Below, in pieces: positions 9,068 to 17,923 of a stretch of 64,000 nt of DNA. Position numbers and translations under genes: made by a program. Below the pieces are notes generated by a model that saw only the letters and a program-made list of their open reading frames with translations, did no database searches and had not been told where the DNA came from. Numbering within the stretch: the stretch's first letter is position 1; every line of letters starts with the position of its first letter. This DNA is from [Clostridium] symbiosum (GTDB lineage Bacteria; Bacillota; Clostridia; Lachnospirales; Lachnospiraceae), in NCBI GenBank assembly GCA_036419695.1, contig CP143946.1, positions 2,536,001-2,600,000 of the forward strand, given 5' to 3'.

Positions 9068-9847
9068 ATGAGTGTTCAGTTGTTGGACAAAACAAGAAAA
9101 ATCAACAAATTATTGCATAACAATCATTCTCACAAAGTTGTCTTTAATGACATCTGTGAAGTGCTCGGCGAAATTCTGCAGTCAAACATTCTTGTAATAA
9201 GCAAGAAGGGAAAAGTGCTGGGGGTTGCGATATGTCCCGGAATTGATGAGATAGAGGAACTGATCGAAGACCAGGTAGGCGGTTATATTGACCGCATGCT
9301 GAATGAACGTCTTCTGAGCGTTTTATCTACCAAAGAAAATGTCAATCTTGCGACGCTGGGCTTTGCAGAGGAAAATGTCAAAAAGTATCAGGCTATCATA
9401 ACACCAATCGACATTTCCGGCGAGCGTCTGGGGACGCTGTTTATCTACAAAGCAGATGCAAATTATGATATTGACGACATTATTCTGAGCGAATACGGCA
9501 CCGCGGTAGTAGGACTTGAGATGATGCGCTCCGTGAATGAGGAGAATGCAGAAGAGACCAGAAAGATTCAGATTGTAAAGTCTGCTATCAGCACATTATC
9601 ATTTTCAGAACTGGAAGCAATCACACACATTTTCGACGAACTGGAAGGCAATGAGGGTATCCTGGTTGCCAGCAAGATTGCAGACAGAGTTGGTATCACC
9701 CGTTCTGTCATTGTCAATGCACTGCGCAAATTCGAGAGCGCCGGTGTTATTGAATCACGTTCTTCCGGTATGAAAGGCACTTACATCAAAGTATTGAATG
9801 ATGTCGTATTTGATGAACTTAAGACTTTGAAAACAGAGACAAAATAA
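9068..9847 (+). CDS. codY: GTP- and branched-chain-amino-acid-sensing repressor CodY
   Basis: CodY is the global nutrient regulator of low-GC Gram-positive bacteria. It represses amino acid uptake and biosynthesis genes when GTP and Ile/Leu/Val are abundant. The 259-residue length is typical. The N-terminal GAF domain (about residues 1-155) binds the effector, and the C-terminal winged helix includes ASKIADRVGITRSVIVNALRKFE and SRSSGMKGTYIKV. The ATG at 9068 follows AAAGGAGG. CodY could control the nearby glutamine and methionine genes, but I identified no clear CodY box in this window. Confidence 0.98.
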   Translation: MSVQLLDKTRKINKLLHNNHSHKVVFNDICEVLGEILQSNILVISKKGKVLGVAICPGIDEIEELIEDQVGGYIDRMLNERLLSVLSTKENVNLATLGFAEENVKKYQAIITPIDISGERLGTLFIYKADANYDIDDIILSEYGTAVVGLEMMRSVNEENAEETRKIQIVKSAISTLSFSELEAITHIFDELEGNEGILVASKIADRVGITRSVIVNALRKFESAGVIESRSSGMKGTYIKVLNDVVFDELKTLKTETK

Positions 9848-9886
9848 TATTGACTGGAAAATTCATTTTACATGAATTGTTTATGC

Positions 9887-9931
9887 AAAAAAGGAACCGG
9901 CATGGGTGAGGGTGCAGCCGATTCCTTTTTT
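9887..9931. terminator. Bidirectional terminator between codY and purF
   Basis: AAAAAAGGAAccGGC pairs with GCCgaTTCCTTTTTT, giving a T-run on both strands. It can end codY on the plus strand and the glnN-purF transcript on the minus strand. Confidence 0.82.
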
Positions 9932-9934
9932 GGT

Positions 9935-9975
9935 GCCCTGAATTTGCAGATGCATGAATTCAGGGCATCATTTTT
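9935..9975. terminator. Second hairpin between codY and purF
   Basis: GCCCTGAATT at 9935 pairs perfectly with AATTCAGGGC ending at 9966, and ATCATTTTT follows on the plus strand. It is a back-up terminator next to the one above. Confidence 0.6.
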
Positions 9976-10044
9976 CTCTTGTTTATTACGGCCGTTCCTT
10001 ATTCAGTGAATTCTTTTTTTAGTATCAGTGTTCAGACTATTAAA

Positions 10045-11466
10045 TTATTCCAGTGCATTTTTAATATCCGTGCCGGGGACTTCCATCGGATAATGCCCCG
10101 TAAAGCAGGCCGTGCAGAGCGGAAGGCCGCCGGCCATCTCCGGAAGCTGTTCTGCGGGCATGTAAGCCAGGGAGTCTGCGCCTATGGACCGGCGGATTTC
10201 CTCCGTGGAATGGCTGCTGGCAATCAGCTGGCTGTTGGAGGGAACGTCGGTTCCAAAGTAGCAGGGATACAGAAACGGCGGAGAGGAGATTCTCACATGG
10301 ACCTCCAGGGCTCCTGCCTCCTTGAGCATGTGAATCAGATTTTTAATTGTGGTGCCGCGCACGATGGAATCATCCACCAGCACGATTCGTTTCCCTTTCA
10401 CGGCGGGAGCCAGCACGCTGAGTTTGATCTTCACGCTGTTTTAACGTTCCTTCTGGCTGGATTTGATAAAAGTTCTTCCAACATAACTGTTTTTATGGAA
10501 GATGAGCTCAAAAGGGATGCCTGATGCTCTGGAATACCCCATAGCCGCTGTAAGGCCGGAGTCGGGGACGCCAGCCACCAGATCGGCAGAAACAGAACTG
10601 GAACGGGCCAGAATGGCTCCGCCGTGCAGTCGGGCTTCGTATACGCTTACACGATCCAGCTGGCTGTCCAGTCTGGCAAAATAAATATATTCAAAGATGC
10701 AGTGCGCGTTTTCAGCCTGCCGCAGCCCCATGTCGGAGTGAAGGCCGTCTTTTGTAATGGTGACAATCTCTCCCGGGGCAATATCGCGGATAAATTCACC
10801 TCCGGCTGCCTCTATGGCGCAGCTTTCCGAAGCAATGAGCCATGCATTGTTCATCCTGCCGAGACAGAGCGGTTTCAGACCGTAGGGATCCCGGACACCG
10901 ATCAGTTTTCTGGGACTGGCGATAACAAGGCCGTAAGCCCCTTTTATTCTGGCCGCAGTCCGCTTGATGGCTTCCTCCACGGTGGGGGTATGAAGGCGTT
11001 CCCTGGCAATGTGCAGGGCGATGGCCTCGGAGTCGATCGTCGTCTGAAATACGGCTCCCGTATTTTCAAGTTCCCGTTTCAGTTCGGAGGCGTTGACGAG
11101 ATTGCCGTTATGCGCCACCGTGAGACTTCCCTTGATGTAATTTAAAACAAGCGGCTGCGCATTTTCCAAAGTGGCTGCGCCGGTCGTGGCGTAACGGACA
11201 TGGCCGATGCCGATATTTCCGGTGAGGCGGGCCAGTGTGTCTGGCGTAAACACTTCCTGCACAAGGCCCAGACCCTTATGACACAGGGCCGGAGCCTTTG
11301 GCCCGTTGGTGTTGCCGACCGCGATTCCGCAGGATTCCTGTCCCCGGTGCTGAAGGGCGCAGAGACCGTAGAAAATATCCCCGGAGACGTTGGAACCGCC
11401 TGTATCAAACACTCCAAAAACACCGCATTCTTCCCTTAGTCCCGTAGTTTGTTCAGATGGCTGCAT
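10045..11466 (-). pseudogene. purF: Amidophosphoribosyltransferase, interrupted by an in-frame TAA
   Basis: PurF converts PRPP and glutamine to phosphoribosylamine, the first step of purine synthesis. The reading frame is complete except for one stop. Codons from 11466 give a short propeptide, LREECGVFGVF (catalytic Cys 14), and end SQKER at TAA (10441-10443). The same frame then continues NSVKIKLSVLAPAVKGKR and the PRPP loop VLVDDSIVRGTT to the Cys-containing C-terminus and a normal stop at 10045. B. subtilis PurF has Glu at about this place (REQGVKMKL), so GAA to TAA would explain it. There is no frameshift. The N-terminal piece would be 341 residues without the PRPP site. The gene lies 27 bp after glnN with an AAGGAGGAG site. 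It is a recent nonsense mutation, an assembly error, or, less likely, readthrough. Confidence 0.88.
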
Positions 11467-11493
11467 CTCAGCTCTCCTCCTTAAATTTATTTT

Positions 11494-13593
11494 TTATATT
11501 GAAAAAAGCAGTTTGTCATAGGACGGATAAGTAAGAAATTCATCGGGTATCATGGCCTCCGCCTCATCTGCATATGTTCGGAGTTCATTCATTTTGGCAA
11601 GTACGGTGTAGCGGCAGTACTTTACCTTTTCCATGCCGTCTTCCAAACCGTCCATACCGGAACATGCGGTTTTTAATTCATCCGTCCTTTCCGAGATGGC
11701 GGTATACAGAGCGGAAAGTCCGTCCAAACGTTTTTCCATTGCGGAGACGGAAGCCGACGGCAGGGCTTTTTTCATTTTTACTTCGGTTTCGGCCAGTTCT
11801 TTTATGTAGGAGAGCAGGGAGGGGAGGAAGGTTTTGTTCATCATGGAGTGCATTGTTTTGGCTTCAATGATAATCGTTTTTATATAGTTCTCCTGCATAA
11901 TTTCATAGCGGGAGAAGATTTCTTCCCGGGTGAAGACATGGTGCTTTGTAAACAGCTCGATGTTCTTTTCCGCTATTAAGCAGGGAAAAGCCTCTGCGCA
12001 GGTTGGAAGATTGAAGAGTCCCCTCTTTTCCGCCTCATTCACCCAGGCCTCCGAGTAGCCGTTTCCGTTGAAAATAATGCGTTTATGCCGGCGTATCACC
12101 GCTTTTAACAGAGTGTGGATTTCCTCGGGCAGTTTTTCCGTTGGTACCTTCTCCAGGTGATCCGCAAATTCTCCAAGAACCTCGGCAACGGCAGTATTGA
12201 GAACCACATTCGGGCCGGATACCGGGAGGGAGGAGCCGGGCATACGGAATTCAAATTTGTTACCGGTAAAGGCAAAGGGGGAAGTCCTGTTGCGGTCCGT
12301 CGTGTCTTTGACAAAATGCGGAAGGACTTTCGCACCCGCATTCATTGAAATCTCTTCCCGCGCTTCGGGTTCTGCGTCATTCTCGACAATGTCGAGGACG
12401 GCGGCAAGGTCGTCGCCGATGAACATGGAGACGATGGCGGGCGGCGCTTCATTGCCCCCCAGGCGGTGATCATTGCCCGCCGTTGCGACCGAGACGCGCA
12501 GCAAATCGCCGTATACATCCACCGCCTTCACGGTTGCGGCCAGAAAGAGCATGAAACGGAGATTTTTAGCAGGCTCTTTATCGGGATCCAGGAGATTGAT
12601 CCCCGTGTTCGTGGAGAGCGACCAGTTGTTATGTTTGCCGCTTCCGTTGATGCCTTCATAGGGTTTTTCATGAAGAAGGCAGACAAGGCCGTGCTTTTCA
12701 GCCGTGCGCTTCATCACTTCCATGGTAAGCTGGTTATTGTCCGCGGCCAGATTGCTGGTCGTGTACACAACAGCCAGTTCGTGCTGTGACGGAGCCACCT
12801 CATTATGTCTGGTCTTAGCAGGAATGCCGAATTTCCAGAGTTCTTCATCCAGTTCCTTCATGAAGGCAAGAACGCGGGGACGAAGTGAGCCGAAATAGTG
12901 GTCATCCATTTCCTGACCCTTTGGCGCGGGGGCGCCAAACAGGGTTCTGCCGCAGAACTTCAGGTCGCTGCGCTTATTATACAGTTCTTTATCTACGAGA
13001 AAATATTCCTGTTCAGGACCGACTGTGGAGTAGACACGGGCAACGTCATCATCGCCGAAGAGCTTCAGCACGCGGAGCGCTTCTTTGTTGACTGCTTCCA
13101 TGGAACGCAGCAGAGGTGTTTTTTTATCGAGAGCTTCTCCGCTGTATGAGCAGAACGCTGTGGGAATGCAGAGGGTACCGTCTTTTATAAACGCCGGAGA
13201 GGTAGGATCCCAGGCCGTATAGCCTCTGGCCTCAAAAGTGGCGCGCAGGCCGCCGGAAGGAAAACTGGAGGCATCCGGTTCCCCCTTGATCAGTTCCCTG
13301 CCGGAGAAATCCATAATCACATCGTCATTGCTAAGAGGGCTTATAAAGCTGTCGTGTTTTTCGGCGGTAATCCCGGTCATTGGCTGGAACCAGTGAGTAA
13401 AGTGGGTGGCGCCGTTTTCCACGGCCCATTCCTTCATGGCGACGGCAACGGCGTTGGCAACATCAAGCTCCAGATGGCGGCCGGTTTCAATTGTGTTACG
13501 AAGAGCCCTGTAAACATCTCTCGGCAGTTTGTTTTTCATAATTTTGTCGTTAAACACAAGGCTTCCATAAAGCTCGGGGATGTTCTTTTCCAT
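11494..13593 (-). CDS. glnN: Glutamine synthetase type III
   Basis: A 699-residue type III glutamine synthetase, the long form found in Bacteroidetes, cyanobacteria and many Clostridia. It makes glutamine from glutamate, ammonia and ATP. Recognisable blocks include FTHWFQPMTGITAEKHDSF, FPSGGLRATFEARGYTAWDPTSPAF, GPEQEYFLVD, HNEVAPSQHELAVVY, GSGKHNNWS and AGNDHRLGGNEAPPAI, all typical of this family. The ATG follows GAAAGGAG. It is transcribed from the promoter at 13702-13729 through a leader with a terminator-like hairpin, and runs into purF. Neighbouring glmS and purF both consume glutamine. Confidence 0.97.
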   Translation of the reverse strand: MEKNIPELYGSLVFNDKIMKNKLPRDVYRALRNTIETGRHLELDVANAVAVAMKEWAVENGATHFTHWFQPMTGITAEKHDSFISPLSNDDVIMDFSGRELIKGEPDASSFPSGGLRATFEARGYTAWDPTSPAFIKDGTLCIPTAFCSYSGEALDKKTPLLRSMEAVNKEALRVLKLFGDDDVARVYSTVGPEQEYFLVDKELYNKRSDLKFCGRTLFGAPAPKGQEMDDHYFGSLRPRVLAFMKELDEELWKFGIPAKTRHNEVAPSQHELAVVYTTSNLAADNNQLTMEVMKRTAEKHGLVCLLHEKPYEGINGSGKHNNWSLSTNTGINLLDPDKEPAKNLRFMLFLAATVKAVDVYGDLLRVSVATAGNDHRLGGNEAPPAIVSMFIGDDLAAVLDIVENDAEPEAREEISMNAGAKVLPHFVKDTTDRNRTSPFAFTGNKFEFRMPGSSLPVSGPNVVLNTAVAEVLGEFADHLEKVPTEKLPEEIHTLLKAVIRRHKRIIFNGNGYSEAWVNEAEKRGLFNLPTCAEAFPCLIAEKNIELFTKHHVFTREEIFSRYEIMQENYIKTIIIEAKTMHSMMNKTFLPSLLSYIKELAETEVKMKKALPSASVSAMEKRLDGLSALYTAISERTDELKTACSGMDGLEDGMEKVKYCRYTVLAKMNELRTYADEAEAMIPDEFLTYPSYDKLLFSI

Positions 13594-13645
13594 AAATCAT
13601 GTCTCCTTTCAGATACGGCACAGCGCGCAGTTAAAGTGCAAATTT

Positions 13646-13684
13646 CACAAAAAAAAGGCACCTCGGTTGTACCGAAGCGCCTTT
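13646..13684 (-). terminator. Leader hairpin/attenuator upstream of glnN
   Basis: On the minus strand AAAGGCGCTTCGGT, a 3-nt ACA loop and ACCGAGGTGCCTTT pair fully (two G-U pairs only in this strand), followed by a run of T. It lies only about 10-15 nt after the expected start of the glnN transcript, so it is both a terminator for glmS read-through and a likely attenuator for glnN. Confidence 0.78.
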
Positions 13685-13701
13685 GCTTTTCTTTATTCAG
13701 T

Positions 13702-13729
13702 AGTATACACAAAAAAATGCGAATGTCAA
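13702..13729 (-). promoter_or_regulatory. Sigma-A promoter of glnN-purF
   Basis: On the minus strand TTGACA (13729-13724), a 16-bp spacer and TATACT (13707-13702). The match to consensus is strong. The leader hairpin described separately follows almost at once. Confidence 0.78.
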
Positions 13730-13771
13730 TATTTTCCTGAAATATTTTTGGATTTTTGAAAAACGAAATCC

Positions 13772-15604
13772 TTACTCAACCGTAACAGATTTAGCCAGAT
13801 TCCTTGGCTTATCCACATCCAGTCCCCTTCCCAGGGAAACATAGTAAGCGAAGAGCTGAAGCGGAATAATAGCAAGGGAACCGGAGAAATAGCGGTTAAT
13901 CTTCGGGATATAAACCGTAAAATCAGACACCTTTTCGATTTCTTTATTATCTTCGTTGGTCAGCGCCATCACAAAAGCGCCTCTTGTCTTGACCTCGACA
14001 ACGTTGCTGATGGTCTTTGGATAGAGAGCTTCCTGGGTTGCGAGAGCTACGACGAGCGTGCCTTCTTCAATCAGCGAGATGGTTCCGTGTTTGAGCTCAC
14101 CGGCTGCATAGGCCTCTGAGTGGATATAGGAAATCTCTTTCAGTTTCAGGGAACCCTCCATTGAGATGGCATAGTCCACCCCGCGGCCGATGAAGAAAAT
14201 GTGCTCTGCGGCCAGGTAACGGTTGGCAAAACGCTGAATCTGCTGACGGTCTTTTAAGATTTCATCCATCATCTCAGGAAGCTTCTGCAGATCCTCAATC
14301 ATCCGGCTGTAGTCGCTGTCCGCCAGCGTAGAGCGGACCCTGCCGAATTTCAGGGCAAGCAGGTAGAAGGAGACGAGCTGTGCGCTGTATGCCTTTGTCG
14401 TTGCCACGGAGATTTCCGGACCGGCCCAGGTATACATGACATTGTCGGCCTCACGGGCAATGGAGCTGCCTACCACGTTGACAATTCCCAGAACCCTCTG
14501 GCCGTTTGCCTTCGATTCCCTGAGGGCGGCGAGAGAGTCGGCCGTCTCACCGGACTGGCTCACAATGATGACAAGCGTGTTGCGGTCGAAAATCGGATCG
14601 CGGTACCGGTACTCGGATGCCAGATCCACCTCAACCGGCACCCTGGAAATCCCTTCGAATACGTATTTGGCCATGACGCCGGTATGGTAGGCGGAGCCGC
14701 AGGCCACGATCATGATTTTATTAATGCTGCGGATATCTTCATCCGTCATGCCGAGCTCTTCGATCACCACCTCACCGTCCTGGATACGCGGACTGATGGT
14801 GTCGCGGACAGCCTTTGGCTGTTCATAGATTTCTTTCAGGAAGAAATGCTCATAACCGCCTTTTTCCGCAGCGTTTACGTCCCAGTCGATGCGGGTGCAT
14901 GTTTTCTGAAGCGGTTCCTCGTCCACGTTGTAAAACTTGATTCCCTCGCGGGAGAGGACGGCAATCTCCTCATTCTCCATATAGAAAACTTCCCTTGTAT
15001 ACTGAAGAATAGCGGGCACGTCGGAGGCGATAAAATTACCGCTTTCGCTGTGTCCTACGATCAGAGGGCTGTCTTTTCTGGCGGAAAAAACCTGACCCGG
15101 GAAATCCTTAAAGAGGATACCAAGGGCATAAGAACCTTCCACCTTCTGCATTACCTTTGTAAGCGCTTCAAGCGGGTTATGGTTGCGGTTGTAATAGTAA
15201 TCCAGCAGATGTGCAAGAACCTCGGTATCGGTTTCAGAGATGAATTCATAACCCTTGCCGATAAGGCGCTGTTTTAATTTGCTGTAATTTTCAATAATAC
15301 CGTTGTGTACGACAATGATCGAGCGATCTTTATTGAAGTGGGGATGGGCATTGGTATCGGAAGGACTCCCATGTGTCGCCCAGCGTGTATGTCCGATTCC
15401 GATTGTTCCGGAGAGGGTGCTTCCTTCTTTTGTCAGATCTTTAAGACGCTTAAGACGCCCCGTGACCTTTTCCATCTTGATATCTGTCCCGTCATAAACT
15501 GCAATTCCGGCCGAGTCATAACCCCGGTATTCCAGCTTGCTGAGCCCGCTCAACAGGATAGGAGCCGCCTGTTCGTCTCCGATGTAGCCAACAATTCCAC
15601 ACAT
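13772..15604 (-). CDS. glmS: Glucosamine-6-phosphate synthase (isomerizing)
   Basis: GlmS makes glucosamine 6-phosphate from fructose 6-phosphate and glutamine, the first step towards peptidoglycan amino sugars. The 610-residue length is normal. The N-terminal glutaminase starts MCGIVGYIG with the nucleophile Cys2, followed by GIGHTRWATHG and VHNGIIEN. Two SIS sugar-isomerase domains follow (ACGSAYHTGVMAKY, IVSQSGETADSLAALRESK, FIGRGVDYAISMEGSLKLKEISYIHSEAYAAGELKHG), ending in KSVTVE. No glmS ribozyme could be recognised in the short 5' leader, unlike many Firmicutes, so control may lie at the promoter. Confidence 0.98.
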   Translation of the reverse strand: MCGIVGYIGDEQAAPILLSGLSKLEYRGYDSAGIAVYDGTDIKMEKVTGRLKRLKDLTKEGSTLSGTIGIGHTRWATHGSPSDTNAHPHFNKDRSIIVVHNGIIENYSKLKQRLIGKGYEFISETDTEVLAHLLDYYYNRNHNPLEALTKVMQKVEGSYALGILFKDFPGQVFSARKDSPLIVGHSESGNFIASDVPAILQYTREVFYMENEEIAVLSREGIKFYNVDEEPLQKTCTRIDWDVNAAEKGGYEHFFLKEIYEQPKAVRDTISPRIQDGEVVIEELGMTDEDIRSINKIMIVACGSAYHTGVMAKYVFEGISRVPVEVDLASEYRYRDPIFDRNTLVIIVSQSGETADSLAALRESKANGQRVLGIVNVVGSSIAREADNVMYTWAGPEISVATTKAYSAQLVSFYLLALKFGRVRSTLADSDYSRMIEDLQKLPEMMDEILKDRQQIQRFANRYLAAEHIFFIGRGVDYAISMEGSLKLKEISYIHSEAYAAGELKHGTISLIEEGTLVVALATQEALYPKTISNVVEVKTRGAFVMALTNEDNKEIEKVSDFTVYIPKINRYFSGSLAIIPLQLFAYYVSLGRGLDVDKPRNLAKSVTVE

Positions 15605-15684
15605 ATGTTTTCCTCCGTTTTTTGGTTTCTGTCTAATAATACAGTAGTCAGTCTAGTACAGAAAGTGCTTATTTATACAGGTAA

Positions 15685-15712
15685 ATTATATTCATAGATG
15701 ACGGGATGTCAA
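15685..15712 (-). promoter_or_regulatory. Sigma-A promoter of glmS
   Basis: On the minus strand TTGACA (15712-15707), a 16-bp spacer and TATAAT (15690-15685), both exact consensus hexamers, about 80 bp upstream of the glmS start. GGAGG precedes the ATG. Confidence 0.82.
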
Positions 15713-15839
15713 CGCATTTAAAAAAAACTTAATAAAAAAAGACAGTGAAAATTTTGGAAATGCAGAGACGCGTCCTCATTTTTCACTCTCAAATTGCCCC
15801 TCAATTTAGAAAACATCAAAAAGAATTTTCAAAAAACCC

Positions 15840-15868
15840 TTTACATTCCCGAAAAAATAGTTTATAGT
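15840..15868 (+). promoter_or_regulatory. Promoter of the aspS2-gatCAB operon
   Basis: TTTACA at 15840-15845, a 17-bp spacer and TATAGT at 15863-15868, immediately before the T-box leader. Confidence 0.68.
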
Positions 15869-15875
15869 GAGGACC

Positions 15876-16140
15876 ATAAAAAAGGCAGTGAAGGAGACTC
15901 TGTTTTAAAGAATCCGACAGAAAGACGTGGTCACCGGCTGAGAGCCGCGTCAGGAGGGCGTAAGACAATAGGGAACACTCCGGAGCCGGACGTACGAAAG
16001 GTCAGTAGGACGTCACGTGAATGCGCGTTAAGCATACAAGAGAGTGAGAAGATGAAGCGCTGCTTTTCTTTTCAAATGCGGGTGGTACCGCGGGAATATC
16101 CCGTCCCGGAATGTCGAAAGATGTTCCGGGATTTTTTGAT
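15876..16140 (+). promoter_or_regulatory. T-box riboswitch leader with overlapping Glu/Asn specifier
   Basis: The conserved T-box core GGGTGGTACCGCGG lies near 16079-16092. It is followed by the terminator TCCCGGAA (16104-16111) with TTCCGGGA (16124-16131) and six T. Stem I can be traced: GGAG near 15893 pairs with CTCC at 15978-15981, and TGTTTT with AAGACA above it. That places GGGAACA (15971-15977) in the specifier loop, which can be read as GAA (Glu, 15973-15975) or AAC (Asn, 15974-15976). Uncharged tRNA binding would favour the antiterminator and switch on aspS2-gatCAB. An overlapping Asn/Glu T-box has been described for the transamidation operon of Clostridium acetobutylicum. Confidence 0.88.
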
Positions 16141-16200
16141 TCATTGGACCCTTAATCTCCCCGGAACATCGGTGCACAAAGAAGAAAGCGAGGGAGAAAG

Positions 16201-17532
16201 ATGGATTTTTTAACAGGAATGAAAGAAAAAAAAGTTCTGGAGCTTAAGAGTCTTTTGACAGATGGGAAGGCGGGACAGGAGGTAAAAGTAAACGGCGCGG
16301 TTATGAATATCAGGAATATGGGAGACATTGCCTTTATCATTCTGAGAAAACGGGACGGCGTTCTGCAGACGGTATTTGAAAAGGGAGTCACGGAGGCCGA
16401 TTTTTCCCAGATAAGGGAAGAAACCTTCGTGGAAGTGACCGGGATTGTGAAAACGGAGGAAAGGGCGCCCCACGGAATGGAACTGCGGTTAAGGAGCGTA
16501 AAAATCCTCTCTAAACCAACGGAACCGATGCCGATCGCGGTTTCTAAATGGAAGATGGGAGCTTCTCTGGAGGCCAGGCTGGATATGAGGCCCCTTACAC
16601 TCCGGAATATCAGGGAGCGGGCCAGGTTCAAGATAGAAGAGGGGATTGCCAGGGCATTCAGGGAGTTTCTCCAGGGTCAGGGATTTACGGAAATACATTC
16701 CCCGAAGATCGGAGCCAGGGGAGCCGAGGGCGGAGCCAACGTCTTTAAACTTGACTACTTCCACCGCCCGGCCGTGCTGGCCCAGAGTCCTCAGTTTTAC
16801 AAACAGATGATGGTCGGAGTCTTTGACCGCGTCATGGAGATAGGACCTGTGTTCCGGGCGGAAAAGCATAATACGAAACGCCATCTGAACGAATATACGG
16901 GACTCGATTTTGAAATGGGGTATATCGACGACGTTGCGGACATCATGGCAATGGAGACGGGATTCCTGCAGTATATGGTGGAATTATTAAGAGTGGAATA
17001 CAGCAGGGAACTGGAAATTCTCAGAGTCAGGCTGCCGGAGACGGACAAAATCCCGTGCGTAACATTTACACGGGCCAAGGAGCTGGCGGCTGAAAAATAC
17101 GGAATGCAAATCAGGAACCCATACGATTTGGAACCGGAGGAGGAACACCTGATCGGCCGTTATTTCAAAGAAGAATACAATGCCGACTTTGTTTTTATCA
17201 CACAGTACCCCTCTAAAAAGCGTCCCTTTTATGCGATGGAGGATCCCGAAGATACCAGATTTACAAAGAGCTTCGACCTCTTATTCCGGGGGCTGGAGGT
17301 GACGACGGGAGGCCAGCGTATCCACGACTACAAAGAACTGATGGCAAAAATAGAGAGGCGGGGCATGGATGTGGAAGGAATGGACGGCTATCTGGATACC
17401 TTCAAATACGGCATGCCTCCCCACGGCGGCCTGGGAATCGGCCTGGAACGGATGACGATGCAGCTTCTGGGTGAGGAAAACGTGAGGGAGGTTTCACTCT
17501 TTCCTAGAGATATGAGCCGGCTTGTCCCGTAG
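16201..17532 (+). CDS. aspS2: Aspartate--tRNA(Asn) ligase, archaeal-type (AspRS2)
   Basis: A class IIb aminoacyl-tRNA synthetase of 443 residues, the short archaeal type lacking the bacterial insertion domain (bacterial AspRS is about 590). The N-terminal OB-fold (VKVNGAVMNIRNMGDIAFIILR) binds the anticodon. The catalytic domain has motif 2 FRAEKHNTKRHLNEYTGLD and motif 3 GIGLERMTMQLLG. Next to gatCAB it most likely charges Asp onto tRNA-Asn for later amidation, as AspRS2 does in some Clostridia. It opens a four-gene operon behind a T-box. It could instead be non-discriminating; the full genome would show whether a bacterial-type aspS also exists. Confidence 0.93.
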   Translation: MDFLTGMKEKKVLELKSLLTDGKAGQEVKVNGAVMNIRNMGDIAFIILRKRDGVLQTVFEKGVTEADFSQIREETFVEVTGIVKTEERAPHGMELRLRSVKILSKPTEPMPIAVSKWKMGASLEARLDMRPLTLRNIRERARFKIEEGIARAFREFLQGQGFTEIHSPKIGARGAEGGANVFKLDYFHRPAVLAQSPQFYKQMMVGVFDRVMEIGPVFRAEKHNTKRHLNEYTGLDFEMGYIDDVADIMAMETGFLQYMVELLRVEYSRELEILRVRLPETDKIPCVTFTRAKELAAEKYGMQIRNPYDLEPEEEHLIGRYFKEEYNADFVFITQYPSKKRPFYAMEDPEDTRFTKSFDLLFRGLEVTTGGQRIHDYKELMAKIERRGMDVEGMDGYLDTFKYGMPPHGGLGIGLERMTMQLLGEENVREVSLFPRDMSRLVP

Positions 17533-17587
17533 TGAAGGCGTAACCTGGGCAAAACCATTTATCACAAAAACCGAAAGAAGGAAAACC

Positions 17588-17881
17588 ATGGCAGTAAAAA
17601 TTGATGATGAAATGATCGAGTATGTAGGAATTCTGGCGCAGCTTGAACTCACCGGGGAGGAGAAGAAAAAAGCCGGGGAAGACATGGGCCGGATGCTCGA
17701 ATATATTGATATGTTAAACGGTCTGGACACCTCTGAAACGGCTCCGATGACCCATTTGTTTGATACCCGGAATGTGTTCCGGGAAGATGAGGTGACAAAT
17801 ACGGATATGTCGCAGGAGATGATTGCCAATGCGCCCTCACGGAAAGAAAACCAGTATAAGGTACCAAGGACAGTGGAATAA
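17588..17881 (+). CDS. gatC: Asp/Glu-tRNA amidotransferase subunit C
   Basis: GatC is the small scaffold that joins GatA and GatB in the amidotransferase. From ATG 17588, behind AAGAAGGAAA, it has 97 residues, normal for the family (KIDDEMIEYVGILAQLELT at the start, YIDMLNGLDTSETAPMTHL in the middle, and a DEV...MSQEMIANAP...YKVPRTVE tail). An upstream in-frame start at 17522 would overlap aspS2 and add residues with no family match, so it was rejected. It lies 55 bp after aspS2. Confidence 0.95.
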   Translation: MAVKIDDEMIEYVGILAQLELTGEEKKKAGEDMGRMLEYIDMLNGLDTSETAPMTHLFDTRNVFREDEVTNTDMSQEMIANAPSRKENQYKVPRTVE

Positions 17882-17923
17882 CGGAGCGGTGGAGACGCTG
17901 TTCCGGGCGCAGACCAGGAGGTA

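Noticed and set aside
10045..10434. Second purF piece considered as a separate small phosphoribosyltransferase gene
   Set aside because: It continues the same frame two codons after the stop and matches the PurF C-terminus exactly; there is no good ribosome site of its own.
9979..10524. Plus-strand open frame opposite the 3' part of purF
   Set aside because: It is the complement of recognisable PurF sequence (PRPP loop), so it is a shadow.
15605..15720. Search for a glmS ribozyme in the glmS leader
   Set aside because: The leader is only about 75 nt and lacks the conserved ribozyme core.
15794..16213. Open frame across the aspS2 leader
   Set aside because: It covers the promoter, T-box and terminator; non-coding RNA explains the region.
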